From: Devosiaceae bacterium
Lineage (GTDB): Bacteria > Pseudomonadota > Alphaproteobacteria > Rhizobiales > Devosiaceae
Assembly: GCA_021648585.1 (NCBI GenBank)
Contig: JAKISM010000053.1
Span: forward strand, 1 to 13,134
DNA length: 13,134 nt
Direction: 5' to 3'
The notes under the pieces were generated by a model. The model searched no databases. It was not told the origin of the DNA and saw nothing but the letters and a program-made list of their open reading frames with translations. Below, piece by piece: positions 1 to 7,436 of the stretch (positions within the stretch are counted from its first letter, which is position 1; each line of letters opens with the position of its first letter). A program made the translations under genes and the position numbers.

Positions 1-1
1 A

Positions 2-385
2 AGGGGCAAGGGCAATAAAGAGCGCTTAGTGCCATTAATAGGAAATATCGAAAAAGCCATTAAAAAATATTTGGAGCTTTGCCCCTTTGAAATTACTAAT
101 AATCAGCCAATGTTTTTTGGCGTTAAGGGCAGAACGCTTTCGCCTCGAATTATCCAAAAAAGAGTTGAGCAATTAAGAAGTGCATTAGGATTACCACCAT
201 CAGCAACCCCGCACGCTTTAAGACATTCTTTTGCTACTCACCTATTGGGGCGTGGTGGCGATTTACGTACTATTCAAGAACTACTTGGCCACGCCTCGCT
301 TTCAAGCACACAAATATATACTAAAGTTGAGAATGAGCAATTATTAGAAAGCTACCTAAGTGCGCACCCAAGAGGGCGAGCATAA
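2..385 (+). CDS. xerC: Tyrosine recombinase XerC, C-terminal part (5' end outside window)
   Basis: Site-specific tyrosine recombinase that, with XerD, resolves chromosome dimers at dif during division. The reading frame is open to the left edge and begins inside the beta-hairpin GKGNKERLVPL, which carries the catalytic lysine, so the GTG at 29 is an internal valine codon and not a start. Counting residues from that GTG, the rest of the active site is seen: H62 and R65 in HALRHSFATH, H88 in ELLGHASLSS and the nucleophile Y97 in TQIYTKV. The GRGGDLRTIQELLGH stretch and the short tail ending SAHPRGRA resemble alphaproteobacterial XerC more than XerD. About 128 residues of a usual ~300-residue protein are present; the N-terminal core-binding domain lies upstream. 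The gene ends with TAA and is followed by 335 bp without a gene. A phage or element integrase is possible but less likely given these XerC-like motifs. Confidence 0.85.
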   Translation, partial: RGKGNKERLVPLIGNIEKAIKKYLELCPFEITNNQPMFFGVKGRTLSPRIIQKRVEQLRSALGLPPSATPHALRHSFATHLLGRGGDLRTIQELLGHASLSSTQIYTKVENEQLLESYLSAHPRGRA

Positions 386-512
386 AGAGGGTAAAAGTTG
401 CTGGTAATTTCAGCCATGCAATCCCCTCAATTTATAACCACTATAAAAACTTTTTCATATTAGAGCTATTTTAACCATAATATGAGTACTTATCCTTACG
501 GTATTATTTAAT

Positions 513-535
513 AAGCGGCTTGGACGCAGCCTTTT
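513..535 (+). terminator. Weak terminator-like hairpin after xerC
   Basis: GGCT (517-520) pairs with AGCC (528-531) around a 7-nt loop. After a bulged C, AAG (513-515) can pair with TTT (532-534, one G-U). A run of four T follows. The stem is short, so termination here is only possible. Confidence 0.25.
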
Positions 536-552
536 GAATAATATGAACACAG

Positions 553-572
553 ACATTTTGAGCTCAAGATGT
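553..572. promoter_or_regulatory. 20-bp dyad, candidate operator upstream of the chemoreceptor gene
   Basis: The sequence acattttgagctcaagatgt reads almost identically on both strands: 9 of 10 position pairs match, with the perfect core TTGAGCTCAA at 558-567. A TGAACA (544-549) and TGTTCA (570-575) pair flanks and partly overlaps it. It lies about 150 bp before the ATG at 721. The symmetry suits binding by a dimeric regulator, but no family can be named from the sequence, and chance symmetry in AT-rich DNA is possible. Confidence 0.35.
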
Positions 573-720
573 TCAAATTAAAAATCACTACCATTGGTTT
601 ATTGTAATCATAAGTATGACATAACAACCTATTGGTTATGATTGCTTAATAATATGCATGCATAGAGTGCACAATATCTACCTATCTATTACTTAGAAAT
701 ATAAGAAAGTAGGAAATAAT

Positions 721-3120
721 ATGTCTAATCTTAAATTGAAAAATATATCCGTAAAAATGCGTATATTAGCACTCTGTCTTGTGCCAATATTGGGCTTATT
801 ATATGTTGGTTATGGTCAATTAAAATCCGAATTTAAACTTGCAAATGATGCAAAGAGCACAGCATTATTAGTTAGTCTAATACCAAGCATATCTGGACTT
901 GTGCATGAATTGCAAAAAGAGCGGGGCATGAGCGCAGGGTTTATTGCCGCCAAGGGCGCTAAATTTGTAAAAGAATTACCAGTACAGCATGGATTAACCA
1001 ATACTGCTTTAGAAAAACTACAATTGTTAGCTAATGAAGAAACGCTTGGACAATTAGATGATGGCATTGTTAAAGAGTTTGATCTTGCAATAAAAGATCT
1101 TGAACAGCTTGCGACAATTCGAAAGGGCGTAGGCCTATTACAATTACCTAAATCCGAAATGGTTAGCTATTATACAAAGACAATCAAGGAATTACTAAGC
1201 ACTATTGAAATGCAAATCAAACATGCAAAAAACTCTGAAGTTGTGACACGCCTTCTTTCTCTTTCTACACTTTTGCAAGCAAAAGAGCGTGCTGGAATTG
1301 AGCGTGCTGTTGGAACAGCTGCCTTTGCAAGTGCTAGTATGGATGAAGCGGCATATGTTAAGTTTAGTTCTCTTGTTGCTATGCAAACAGAGATGTTGCA
1401 TTCTTTTGAAGACACAGCAACTAATCATTTAAGAGCAAAATATGATGAAGTGATGCAAGGTCCAATTATTGAAAAAGTTAATTCTTTAAGGGCAATCTTA
1501 TTAGCTTCTCCGTTTAGCAATTCGTTTGAATCAATAACTGTAGAGCAATGGTTTAATGCGACCACAGATCGTATTGATCTATTAAAACAAGTAGATGATG
1601 CAGCAACGACTGATATTGCTAAGTTTGCAAAACACCATCAGATGGTAGCTGGCAATAAATTACGTAATACTATTATTGTAAATATGCTGTTTCTAGCTAT
1701 TACACTAATATTAGCTTTTTTAATTATCCGCTCTATTACTATTCCACTATCTCGCCTAAATAAAACCATGGATAACATGGCTGAAGGTGATTTTGAAGTT
1801 GATGTTGTTGGTATTGATAGAGGTGATGAGCTAGGTGAAATGGCTCGTGCGGTTGAAGTTTTCCGTGAGAACGGCATTAAGGTTGCTTCAATGACTGAGG
1901 AAGAAAAAGCTGCAGGCGAGCAACGTATAATTGATCGCACCAAAATGATGCAAGATTTACAGCGTGCGTTTGGCGCAGTTGTTGATGCAGCTATTGCTGG
2001 TGATTTTTCTAAGCAGGTTGAAGCTAATTTCCCCGATGAGGAATTAAATAATCTAGCTGAAAGCGTGAATAATTTGGTGGCTACTGTTGATCGTGGGGTT
2101 GGCGAAACTGGCGTGGTTCTGGCAGCCCTTGCACAAACCGATTTAACATTGCGTGTAAATGGTGATTATGAAGGTGCATTTGATAAGCTGAAAAGCGATA
2201 CTAACATGGTTGCCGATCGCTTATCTGAAATTGTTGGTCAATTACAAAGCACATCTGGCGGGCTTAAAACAGCAACAAGTGAGATACTTGAGGGCGCAAA
2301 TGATCTTGCTGATAGAACAACAAAACAAGCCGCAACTATTGAAGAAACATCAGCCGCTATGGAGCAATTATCTTCAACAGTTATTGCGAACGCTGAAAAA
2401 GCAGAACAGGCTTCAAATAAATCTGCCATTACTTCTAAAACTGCGGCAGATGGCGAACAAATTATGCATAAAGCAAAAGACGCTATGGAGCGCATTACAA
2501 CTTCATCTGAGAAGATTTCAAATATCATTGGCATGATTGATGATATTGCTTTTCAAACCAATTTGCTGGCGCTTAACGCCTCTGTTGAAGCGGCAAGAGC
2601 TGGGGAAGCTGGTAAGGGCTTTGCGGTTGTTGCGGTTGAGGTTCGTCGCCTTGCACAAAGTGCGGCTGAGGCATCTTCTGAGGTTAAGGTTCTAATTGAG
2701 CAAAGTGCAACTGAAGTTTCTGGTGGCTCGAAATTAGTTGAAGAAGCGGCTGGTAAACTCAATAATATTTTAGAATCAGTACGTGAGAACTCAACTATGC
2801 TTGAAAGCATTGCAAAAGAAAGCCGTGAGCAAGCTGGCTCAATCGAAGAGGTAAATGGAGCGGTTCGTCAAATGGACGAAATGACGCAACATAACGCAGC
2901 ACTAGTTGAAGAAACAAACGCCGCCATTGAGCAAACAGAAGCGCAAGCCAATGAGCTTGATCAAATTGTTGAGGTGTTTAAGCTATCAGGTGATGAAGCA
3001 AAAGCGCCACCAGCCAAAGGCATTAAAGCGCTTAAGCAAAAAGTCACCCAAGCGGCTAAGACCTATCTTTCAAAGGGCAATGCGGCACTTAAGGTTGATG
3101 ATGAATGGGCTGAGTTTTAA
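721..3120 (+). CDS. Methyl-accepting chemotaxis protein with NIT-type sensor and three HAMP-like units
   Basis: Inner-membrane chemoreceptor of 799 aa. Order: TM1 about 14-33; a periplasmic all-helical input domain about 40-310 with the two NIT-type (nitrate/nitrite-sensing) motifs LQKERGMSAGFI (64-75) and LLQAKERAGIERAVGTAAF (184-202); TM2 about 317-337; a HAMP at 338-390; two further HAMP-like units about 411-460 and 464-510; then the signalling domain, with hairpin tip DDIAFQTNLLALNASVEAAR (607-626) that contacts CheA/CheW. Three sites fit the methylation consensus (two small residues, two any, E/Q pair, two any, two small residues), centred on E541/E542, E709/E710 and E730/E731. The C-terminus EWAEF fits the CheR/CheB-docking pentapeptide (aromatic at positions 2 and 5). 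AGGA lies 6 nt before the ATG. No che gene is adjacent, so it must use a pathway encoded elsewhere. Nitrate or nitrite as ligand is inferred from the family, not proven. Confidence 0.93.
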   Translation: MSNLKLKNISVKMRILALCLVPILGLLYVGYGQLKSEFKLANDAKSTALLVSLIPSISGLVHELQKERGMSAGFIAAKGAKFVKELPVQHGLTNTALEKLQLLANEETLGQLDDGIVKEFDLAIKDLEQLATIRKGVGLLQLPKSEMVSYYTKTIKELLSTIEMQIKHAKNSEVVTRLLSLSTLLQAKERAGIERAVGTAAFASASMDEAAYVKFSSLVAMQTEMLHSFEDTATNHLRAKYDEVMQGPIIEKVNSLRAILLASPFSNSFESITVEQWFNATTDRIDLLKQVDDAATTDIAKFAKHHQMVAGNKLRNTIIVNMLFLAITLILAFLIIRSITIPLSRLNKTMDNMAEGDFEVDVVGIDRGDELGEMARAVEVFRENGIKVASMTEEEKAAGEQRIIDRTKMMQDLQRAFGAVVDAAIAGDFSKQVEANFPDEELNNLAESVNNLVATVDRGVGETGVVLAALAQTDLTLRVNGDYEGAFDKLKSDTNMVADRLSEIVGQLQSTSGGLKTATSEILEGANDLADRTTKQAATIEETSAAMEQLSSTVIANAEKAEQASNKSAITSKTAADGEQIMHKAKDAMERITTSSEKISNIIGMIDDIAFQTNLLALNASVEAARAGEAGKGFAVVAVEVRRLAQSAAEASSEVKVLIEQSATEVSGGSKLVEEAAGKLNNILESVRENSTMLESIAKESREQAGSIEEVNGAVRQMDEMTQHNAALVEETNAAIEQTEAQANELDQIVEVFKLSGDEAKAPPAKGIKALKQKVTQAAKTYLSKGNAALKVDDEWAEF

Positions 3121-3148
3121 AGACAATATAAATATTGAAAACTAAAAG

Positions 3149-3174
3149 GGCGCTTATTTTAAGCGCCTTTTTTT
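3149..3174 (+). terminator. Rho-independent terminator after the chemoreceptor gene
   Basis: GGCGCTT (3149-3155) and AAGCGCC (3161-3167) form a perfect 7-bp stem with a 5-nt loop, followed directly by seven T (3168-3174). A-rich sequence before the stem can pair with part of the T run. It starts 29 nt after the chemoreceptor stop codon, so that gene is probably transcribed alone. Confidence 0.9.
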
Positions 3175-3187
3175 GCGTTTAAGATTA

Positions 3188-3410
3188 AGACTCTTCACTT
3201 CGTTCAGAGTGACATTGAGGTTTAAAACAACACATCAAATGTCATGCTGAGCGACCCGCTGCGCCAGCGCTTGCGCGGCGAGAGCCGAAGCATCTAAAAT
3301 CTTTCGCTTCGCTCAAGATGACAAATTTGAACGTACATTTATCCCCCCACTTCGTCATTGCAGATCAGTCCACCAGCGTGAAGTATCAGTCCTAGCGACG
3401 AGAGCATCTT
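3188..3410. repeat. Cluster of degenerate copies of a dispersed palindromic repeat
   Basis: The non-coding gap before psuG holds about five copies of one ~26-bp unit, roughly TGTCATnCTGAGCGAAG followed by CGAAGCATCT. The copies are: minus strand 3188-3214, plus 3240-3295, minus 3298-3323, and degenerate plus copies at about 3367-3387 and 3387-3410. Copies 2 and 3 face each other, so the ends at 3241-3254 and 3310-3322 are inverted repeats with two mismatches. Copy 2 is split by a C/G-rich insert (about 3255-3283, with cgctgcgccagcg and gcgcttgcgc) that stands out from the AT-rich surroundings. It resembles the short intergenic palindromic repeats of many bacterial genomes; no transposase is present. 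Confidence 0.7.
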
Positions 3411-3487
3411 AATGATTTCAAGCTCAGCTGGCTTTATGGTGATAATTGTAACAATAGCTGGTCTATCCGTATATGAAGGGGTAAGAA

Positions 3488-3493
3488 TATAAT
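3488..3493 (+). promoter_or_regulatory. Possible -10 element for psuG-kinase-recQ
   Basis: A perfect TATAAT lies 42 nt before the psuG start, but no good -35 hexamer sits 16-18 nt upstream. Nearby, attgt-a-acaat (3445-3455) is a perfect odd-centred inverted repeat that could be an operator. In AT-rich DNA a lone TATAAT is weak evidence. Confidence 0.3.
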
Positions 3494-3535
3494 TATGAAA
3501 TATGCCATAAGTTAAAAATTGAAAAAAGTAAAATT

Positions 3536-4459
3536 ATGATAAGTAAATATTTGAAAATAAACGATGAAGTTAATGTAGCTCTTAAACAGGGCAAAGCCAT
3601 TGTGGCGCTAGAATCTACCATTATCACACACGGAATGCCCTATCCGCAAAACCTTGAAATGGCGCAACAGGTTGAGCAGGTGGTGAGAGATAATGGCGCA
3701 ATACCTGCAACTATTGCTCTTATGGACGGCAAGATGTGCGCTGGTTTAGATGGTGCTGAATTAGAGCATTTGGCTAAAGATGGGCATAAAGCATTAAAAG
3801 CCTCACGCCGTGATATGGCGGCGATTATTTCATCAAAACAAATGGCAGGCACAACCGTTGCCACCACCATGATTATTGCGCAAATGGCAGGGATTAAGAT
3901 TTTTGCAACTGGTGGTATTGGCGGAGTTCATAAAGGGGCGAGCGAGAGCTTTGATATTTCTGCTGACCTGAACGAACTTAGTTCAACAAAAGTTGGCGTA
4001 GTGTGTGCAGGGGCAAAATCTATTTTAGATATCGCCAAAACTTTAGAAGTTTTAGAAACAAATGGCGTGCCAGTTATTGGTTATAAAACAAAAGATTTTC
4101 CCGCCTTTTATTTGCGTAAAAGTGGGTTTTTTGTTGATCATAATTTTGATAATGAGCAGCAAATTGCAAAAATGCTAAAACTACAATGGCAACTAAATAT
4201 GGGTGGAGTGTTAATTGCTAATCCTATTCCAAAACAATATGAAATGAAGAAATCAGAAATTGATAATTATATTTCTCAAGCAATTAAAAAAGCTGGTGCG
4301 CTTGGAATTGAGCGTAAACATTTGACCCCGTTTTTACTCAAGAGCATTTTTGAAATGAGCGAGGGGAAATCATTGATTGCAAATATTGCGCTGGTAAAAA
4401 ATAATGCAAAAGTGGCAGCAAAAATTGCCATCGCTTTGCAGGAAGAAATAAATGGATAA
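3536..4459 (+). CDS. psuG: Pseudouridine-5'-phosphate glycosidase
   Basis: Cytosolic enzyme that splits the C-C glycosidic bond of pseudouridine 5'-phosphate, giving uracil and ribose 5-phosphate (reversible in vitro). At 307 aa it has nearly the length of the E. coli enzyme (about 312) and aligns along its whole length. Key positions inferred from that alignment: E26 in VALESTIITHGMPYP (general acid/base), K88 in KASRRD, D144 in SFDISADL (metal ligand) and K161 in CAGAKSILD (Schiff-base lysine). The glycine-rich ATGGIGGVHKGA (124-135) and NPIP with a conserved C-terminal half are also present. The start ATG at 3536 lacks a clear Shine-Dalgarno sequence, but the family N-terminus fits it and there is no better start nearby. 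It overlaps the kinase gene by 8 nt, showing translational coupling. No pseudouridine transporter gene is in the window. Confidence 0.95.
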   Translation: MISKYLKINDEVNVALKQGKAIVALESTIITHGMPYPQNLEMAQQVEQVVRDNGAIPATIALMDGKMCAGLDGAELEHLAKDGHKALKASRRDMAAIISSKQMAGTTVATTMIIAQMAGIKIFATGGIGGVHKGASESFDISADLNELSSTKVGVVCAGAKSILDIAKTLEVLETNGVPVIGYKTKDFPAFYLRKSGFFVDHNFDNEQQIAKMLKLQWQLNMGGVLIANPIPKQYEMKKSEIDNYISQAIKKAGALGIERKHLTPFLLKSIFEMSEGKSLIANIALVKNNAKVAAKIAIALQEEING

Positions 4460-5363
4460 TTTACCCAAAATTACTGACCCCATTTTAGTGCTTGGTGATG
4501 TGATGCGTGATACGATTATATTGCCTGAGGGGGAAATGGCTCGTGGCTCTGACGTTAGGGCAAAAATCCGGGCGCTTGAGGGCGGCTCGGGCGCAAATCA
4601 GGCGATGTGGCTTAGTAAAAATGACGTAAAAGTAAAATTTATTGCTCGGGTTGGGGCTAGCGATTTTACCCATTATAAAAATCGGTTTTTAGCGCATAAT
4701 ATTGAAGCGCTTTTGCAAAAAGATGAAAATAATCCAACAGGGCATTTAGTTACCTTAGTTGATTATAAAGATGGCGAGCGTAGTTTTTTTACTGATAGAG
4801 CGGCAAATACCAGATTATCGCTTAAAGAAATCCCAAGCGATATTTTTAGCAAAATCGGACTGTTACAAATTTCGGGTTATGCGTTTTTTGAACCCTCACC
4901 ACGAAAAGTTGCGCTTGATTTAATTAGACAAGCCAAAGCCCTAAATATCCCATTTTCAATAGACCCTGCTTCAAGCTCATTTATCAAACAGGTAGGAATT
5001 GAAAAGTTCTTAAATTGGACAAGGGGCGCAAGGTTTTTCTTCCCCAATGAAGAAGAAGCAGAAATTTTAAGCGGCACAAACAATCTTAAAAAGCAGATTG
5101 AAATATTGGGCGATTATTTTGAATTTGTCATAATTAAGCGAGCTGAAAAGGGCGCAGTGATTGGCACAAAACAGCATGGTATAATTGCTGATGAAGCAGC
5201 ACAAAGAATAAGGGCGGTTGATTCTAGTGGTGCAGGAGATGGTTTTTTAGCTGGGTTTATTGCAGCACTAAAAAGCGATAGCTCGCCCAAAAATTGCCTG
5301 ATTAAAGCAAATAAACAGGGAGCAACCATTGCTGCCAAAATTGGCGGACAGCCAGATTTTTAA
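4452..5363 (+). CDS. psuK: PfkB-family carbohydrate kinase, probable pseudouridine kinase
   Basis: ATP-dependent sugar/nucleoside kinase of the ribokinase (PfkB) fold, 303 aa. The N-terminal substrate-binding signature is ALEGGSGANQAMWLS (41-55). NxxE, which helps bind Mg-ATP, is in PNEEEAE (N199, E202). The C-terminal signature VDSSGAGDGFLAGF (256-269) carries the anion hole GAG and the catalytic base D263. The family alone does not fix the substrate. The 8-nt overlap with psuG strongly suggests it phosphorylates pseudouridine to the 5'-phosphate that PsuG then cleaves. A ribokinase-like or other nucleoside kinase is the alternative. The ATG lies inside the psuG end (ATGGATAA), and the psuG tail GCAGGAAG just before it can act as ribosome binding site. 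RecQ follows after 11 nt. Confidence 0.88.
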   Translation: MDNLPKITDPILVLGDVMRDTIILPEGEMARGSDVRAKIRALEGGSGANQAMWLSKNDVKVKFIARVGASDFTHYKNRFLAHNIEALLQKDENNPTGHLVTLVDYKDGERSFFTDRAANTRLSLKEIPSDIFSKIGLLQISGYAFFEPSPRKVALDLIRQAKALNIPFSIDPASSSFIKQVGIEKFLNWTRGARFFFPNEEEAEILSGTNNLKKQIEILGDYFEFVIIKRAEKGAVIGTKQHGIIADEAAQRIRAVDSSGAGDGFLAGFIAALKSDSSPKNCLIKANKQGATIAAKIGGQPDF

Positions 5364-5374
5364 GGGTTAGATGA

Positions 5375-7189
5375 ATGGAAAAAAATAAAAAAATAAAACA
5401 CATATTATCAAGCATTTTTGGTTTTAATAGTTTTCGCATAGGGCAAGAAGAAATCATAAATGCCGCAATAAAGGGGCAAGACGTGCTTGCCATCATGCCA
5501 ACGGGGGGCGGTAAATCTTTATGCTTTCAATTACCCGCCCTAATGCAGAGCGGTTTAACCGTTGTAATTTCGCCGCTTATCGCTTTAATGCGAGATCAAA
5601 TATTTCAGTTGCGTGCAAATGGCGTTAAGGCGGCAAGTATAAATTCTTCTTATTCAGAACAAGATAATCAACGCACGATTGAAAAAGCGATAAATGGTGA
5701 TTTAAGCCTATTATATATTTCGCCCGAGCGGCTTAGGCTTGCCAGCACGTTTGAGTTTTTACTGCAAGCCAATGTTAAAATAGTAGCGGTTGATGAGGCG
5801 CATTGTATTTCGCAATGGGGGCATGATTTTCGCCCTGAATATCAAGAAATAGGCAAAATATGCGATAGATTGGGCGGGGTGCAAATTCTTGCTTTTACTG
5901 CCACCGCAGATGAGCAAACAAGGCAAGATATTGTTGAAAAACTATTTCGCAAACCGCCAGAAATATTTTTGCATGGCTTTGATCGCCCAAACCTAAAAAT
6001 CTCAATGTCAGTTCGTAATAATGGCAAAAACCAACTGCTAACATTTCTTGATAATCATCAAGATCAATCTGGAATTATTTATTGTCAATCACGCAAAAAA
6101 GTTGAGCAAATTACTCAGTTTCTTAATGAAAATGACATTAAGGCTCATGCCTATCATGCAGGACTAAGCAAGCAGCAGCGTGATGAAAATCAAGATATTT
6201 TCCTAATTGAAGATGCAATAATCATTGTCGCAACTATTGCCTTTGGCATGGGGATAGATAAGCCAGATGTGCGCTTTGTTTTTCATATGGATTTGCCCAA
6301 AAATATCGAAAGTTATTATCAAGAAATAGGGCGTGCAGGGCGAGATAATTTACCAGCCTTTATTTATACTCTTTATGGTTTGAGCGAAATTTATCAATAT
6401 AGACGTTGGATAGAAGAGGGCGACGCATCAATAGAGCAAAAGCAAATTGAACATCAAAAACTAAGCTCTTTGGTAGCACTTTGCGAAGCTCCGCTTTGCC
6501 GTAAAGTGGCGTTGCTTGCCTATTTTAATGAAGATAGCAAGCCGTGCGGTGATTGTGATTTATGCAAAGGTGAAATCAAAACTTATGATGGCACAATCAA
6601 CGCCCAAAAAGCCCTTTCAACCATTATTAGAACAAAACAAATTTTTGGTCTTGAGCAATTAGTTAGTGTTTTGCTGGGGCAAGAAAATGAAATGAGCATA
6701 AAACACGACCATCATAATCTTTCAACATTTGGTATAGGCAAAGATATTTCTGCCCATCAATGGAAATCAATTTTCCGCCAGTTGCTAGCGCTTGGTTTGA
6801 TAAATATTGATGCAACAGTTAAGTTTAATAGTTGGGTGGTGAGCGAAGAGGGCTGGCAGGTTATGCGTGGGCAACAAAAGGTGCAATTACGTGAGGAAAT
6901 TATTCAAGTTAAACAAAAATCACTAAGAAGAAAAAGCAAAAAACAAGATTTGATAGAGAATAAAGATTGCAACGAAAAAGTCCTAACCGCATTAAAAGCC
7001 TACCGACTAACCCTAGCACGAGAAAAAAACAAACCAGCTTTTGTAATATTTAGCGACAAATCACTAATTGACATGGCAGTAAAATTACCAAAAACATTAG
7101 ATGAAATGAGCGATATTTATGGGGTTGGTGATATGAAGTTACAGCAATATGGCGAGGATTTTTTGTCTATTATTGCGCAGGAATTGTAG
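5375..7189 (+). CDS. recQ: ATP-dependent DNA helicase RecQ
   Basis: A 3'-5' DNA helicase for recombination-fork repair, 604 aa, the usual size (E. coli about 609). It has the full set of superfamily 2 motifs: the Q-motif region FNSFRIGQEEII (17-28), Walker A PTGGGKS (42-48), DEAH box (140-143) with the aromatic loop HCISQWGHDFRP, motif III FTATA (174-178), motif IV IIYCQSR (234-240), and motifs V/VI from VATIAFGMGIDKPD through QEIGRAGRD (316-324). The RecQ-specific zinc site has C375, C391, C394 and C397. A winged-helix region follows, and an HRDC domain fills about 532-604. So it is a complete three-module RecQ. The ATG at 5375 has AAGGG 8 nt upstream and is 11 nt after the kinase stop, so it is probably cotranscribed with the pseudouridine genes. 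No functional link with them is evident. Confidence 0.96.
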   Translation: MEKNKKIKHILSSIFGFNSFRIGQEEIINAAIKGQDVLAIMPTGGGKSLCFQLPALMQSGLTVVISPLIALMRDQIFQLRANGVKAASINSSYSEQDNQRTIEKAINGDLSLLYISPERLRLASTFEFLLQANVKIVAVDEAHCISQWGHDFRPEYQEIGKICDRLGGVQILAFTATADEQTRQDIVEKLFRKPPEIFLHGFDRPNLKISMSVRNNGKNQLLTFLDNHQDQSGIIYCQSRKKVEQITQFLNENDIKAHAYHAGLSKQQRDENQDIFLIEDAIIIVATIAFGMGIDKPDVRFVFHMDLPKNIESYYQEIGRAGRDNLPAFIYTLYGLSEIYQYRRWIEEGDASIEQKQIEHQKLSSLVALCEAPLCRKVALLAYFNEDSKPCGDCDLCKGEIKTYDGTINAQKALSTIIRTKQIFGLEQLVSVLLGQENEMSIKHDHHNLSTFGIGKDISAHQWKSIFRQLLALGLINIDATVKFNSWVVSEEGWQVMRGQQKVQLREEIIQVKQKSLRRKSKKQDLIENKDCNEKVLTALKAYRLTLAREKNKPAFVIFSDKSLIDMAVKLPKTLDEMSDIYGVGDMKLQQYGEDFLSIIAQEL

Positions 7190-7227
7190 ATGATAAAATG
7201 TGACTTTGCTCTAGATTGCTTTATCCC

Positions 7228-7375
7228 AAACCCCCACCCCTAGCCCCTCCCCGCGAGGGGGAGGGGGATAAAGAGCAGACCTGCTTTGGGTTTAAGTGCC
7301 TATTTTTTTGCTAGGACGAGTTGGTAGCTTTTCTTTTTCCCTCCCCCTTGAGGGGAGGGATTAAGGGTGGGGGTT
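7228..7375. repeat. C/G-rich inverted repeat with hairpin-forming arms
   Basis: Two ~40-nt arms, 7228-7267 (starting aaacccccacccctagccc) and 7338-7375 (ending ttaagggtgggggttt), are inverted copies of one another. The reverse complement of the right arm starts aaacccccacccttaatccc. Each arm is itself a hairpin: CCCCTCCCC with GGGGGAGGGG on the left, CCCTCCCCC with GGGGAGGG on the right. About 70 nt separate them, including agcag-ac-ctgct (7274-7285). The arms are far richer in C and G than the neighbouring DNA. It lies just after recQ, so it may also limit read-through. It looks like a dispersed REP- or MITE-like element; no coding capacity. Confidence 0.75.
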
Positions 7376-7402
7376 TGAAGAAACAATCCAATTTACCATT
7401 AA

Positions 7403-7431
7403 TTGACAAAGGTCAGTATTGCTGCCATAAT
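7403..7431 (+). promoter_or_regulatory. Near-consensus sigma-70 promoter of the DUF2332 gene
   Basis: A perfect -35 TTGACA (7403-7408), a 17-nt spacer, an extended -10 TG (7423-7424) and -10 CATAAT (7426-7431, 5 of 6). The expected transcription start, 6-8 nt after the -10, falls on 7437-7439, which is the ATG itself. No Shine-Dalgarno sequence precedes the ATG. Confidence 0.8.
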
Positions 7432-7436
7432 ACCTC

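Larger units (their letters stand above)
386..720. other. Non-coding gap between xerC and the chemoreceptor gene
   Basis: This AT-rich gap holds no plausible coding frame. It contains a weak terminator-like hairpin (513-535), a 20-bp near-perfect dyad (553-572), a smaller inverted repeat (cataac at 620-625 with gttatg at 635-640) and the ribosome binding site AGGA (711-714), 6 nt before the chemoreceptor ATG. I could not find a convincing sigma-70 or sigma-28 promoter pair, although the chemoreceptor promoter should lie here. Confidence 0.6.

Noticed and set aside
29..385. A complete 118-aa recombinase starting at GTG 29.
   Set aside because: The same frame continues to the left edge with GKGNKER, a conserved part of XerC. 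It is a truncated view of a full gene and not a mini-recombinase.
2..385. The recombinase as the end of an integrated mobile element.
   Set aside because: Its motifs match housekeeping XerC, and no attachment-site repeats, tRNA or phage genes are seen around it.
3240..3323. The split palindromic repeat considered as a CRISPR array or toxin/antitoxin-type RNA.
   Set aside because: The copies are degenerate, in both orientations and without regular spacers; no cas or toxin gene is near.
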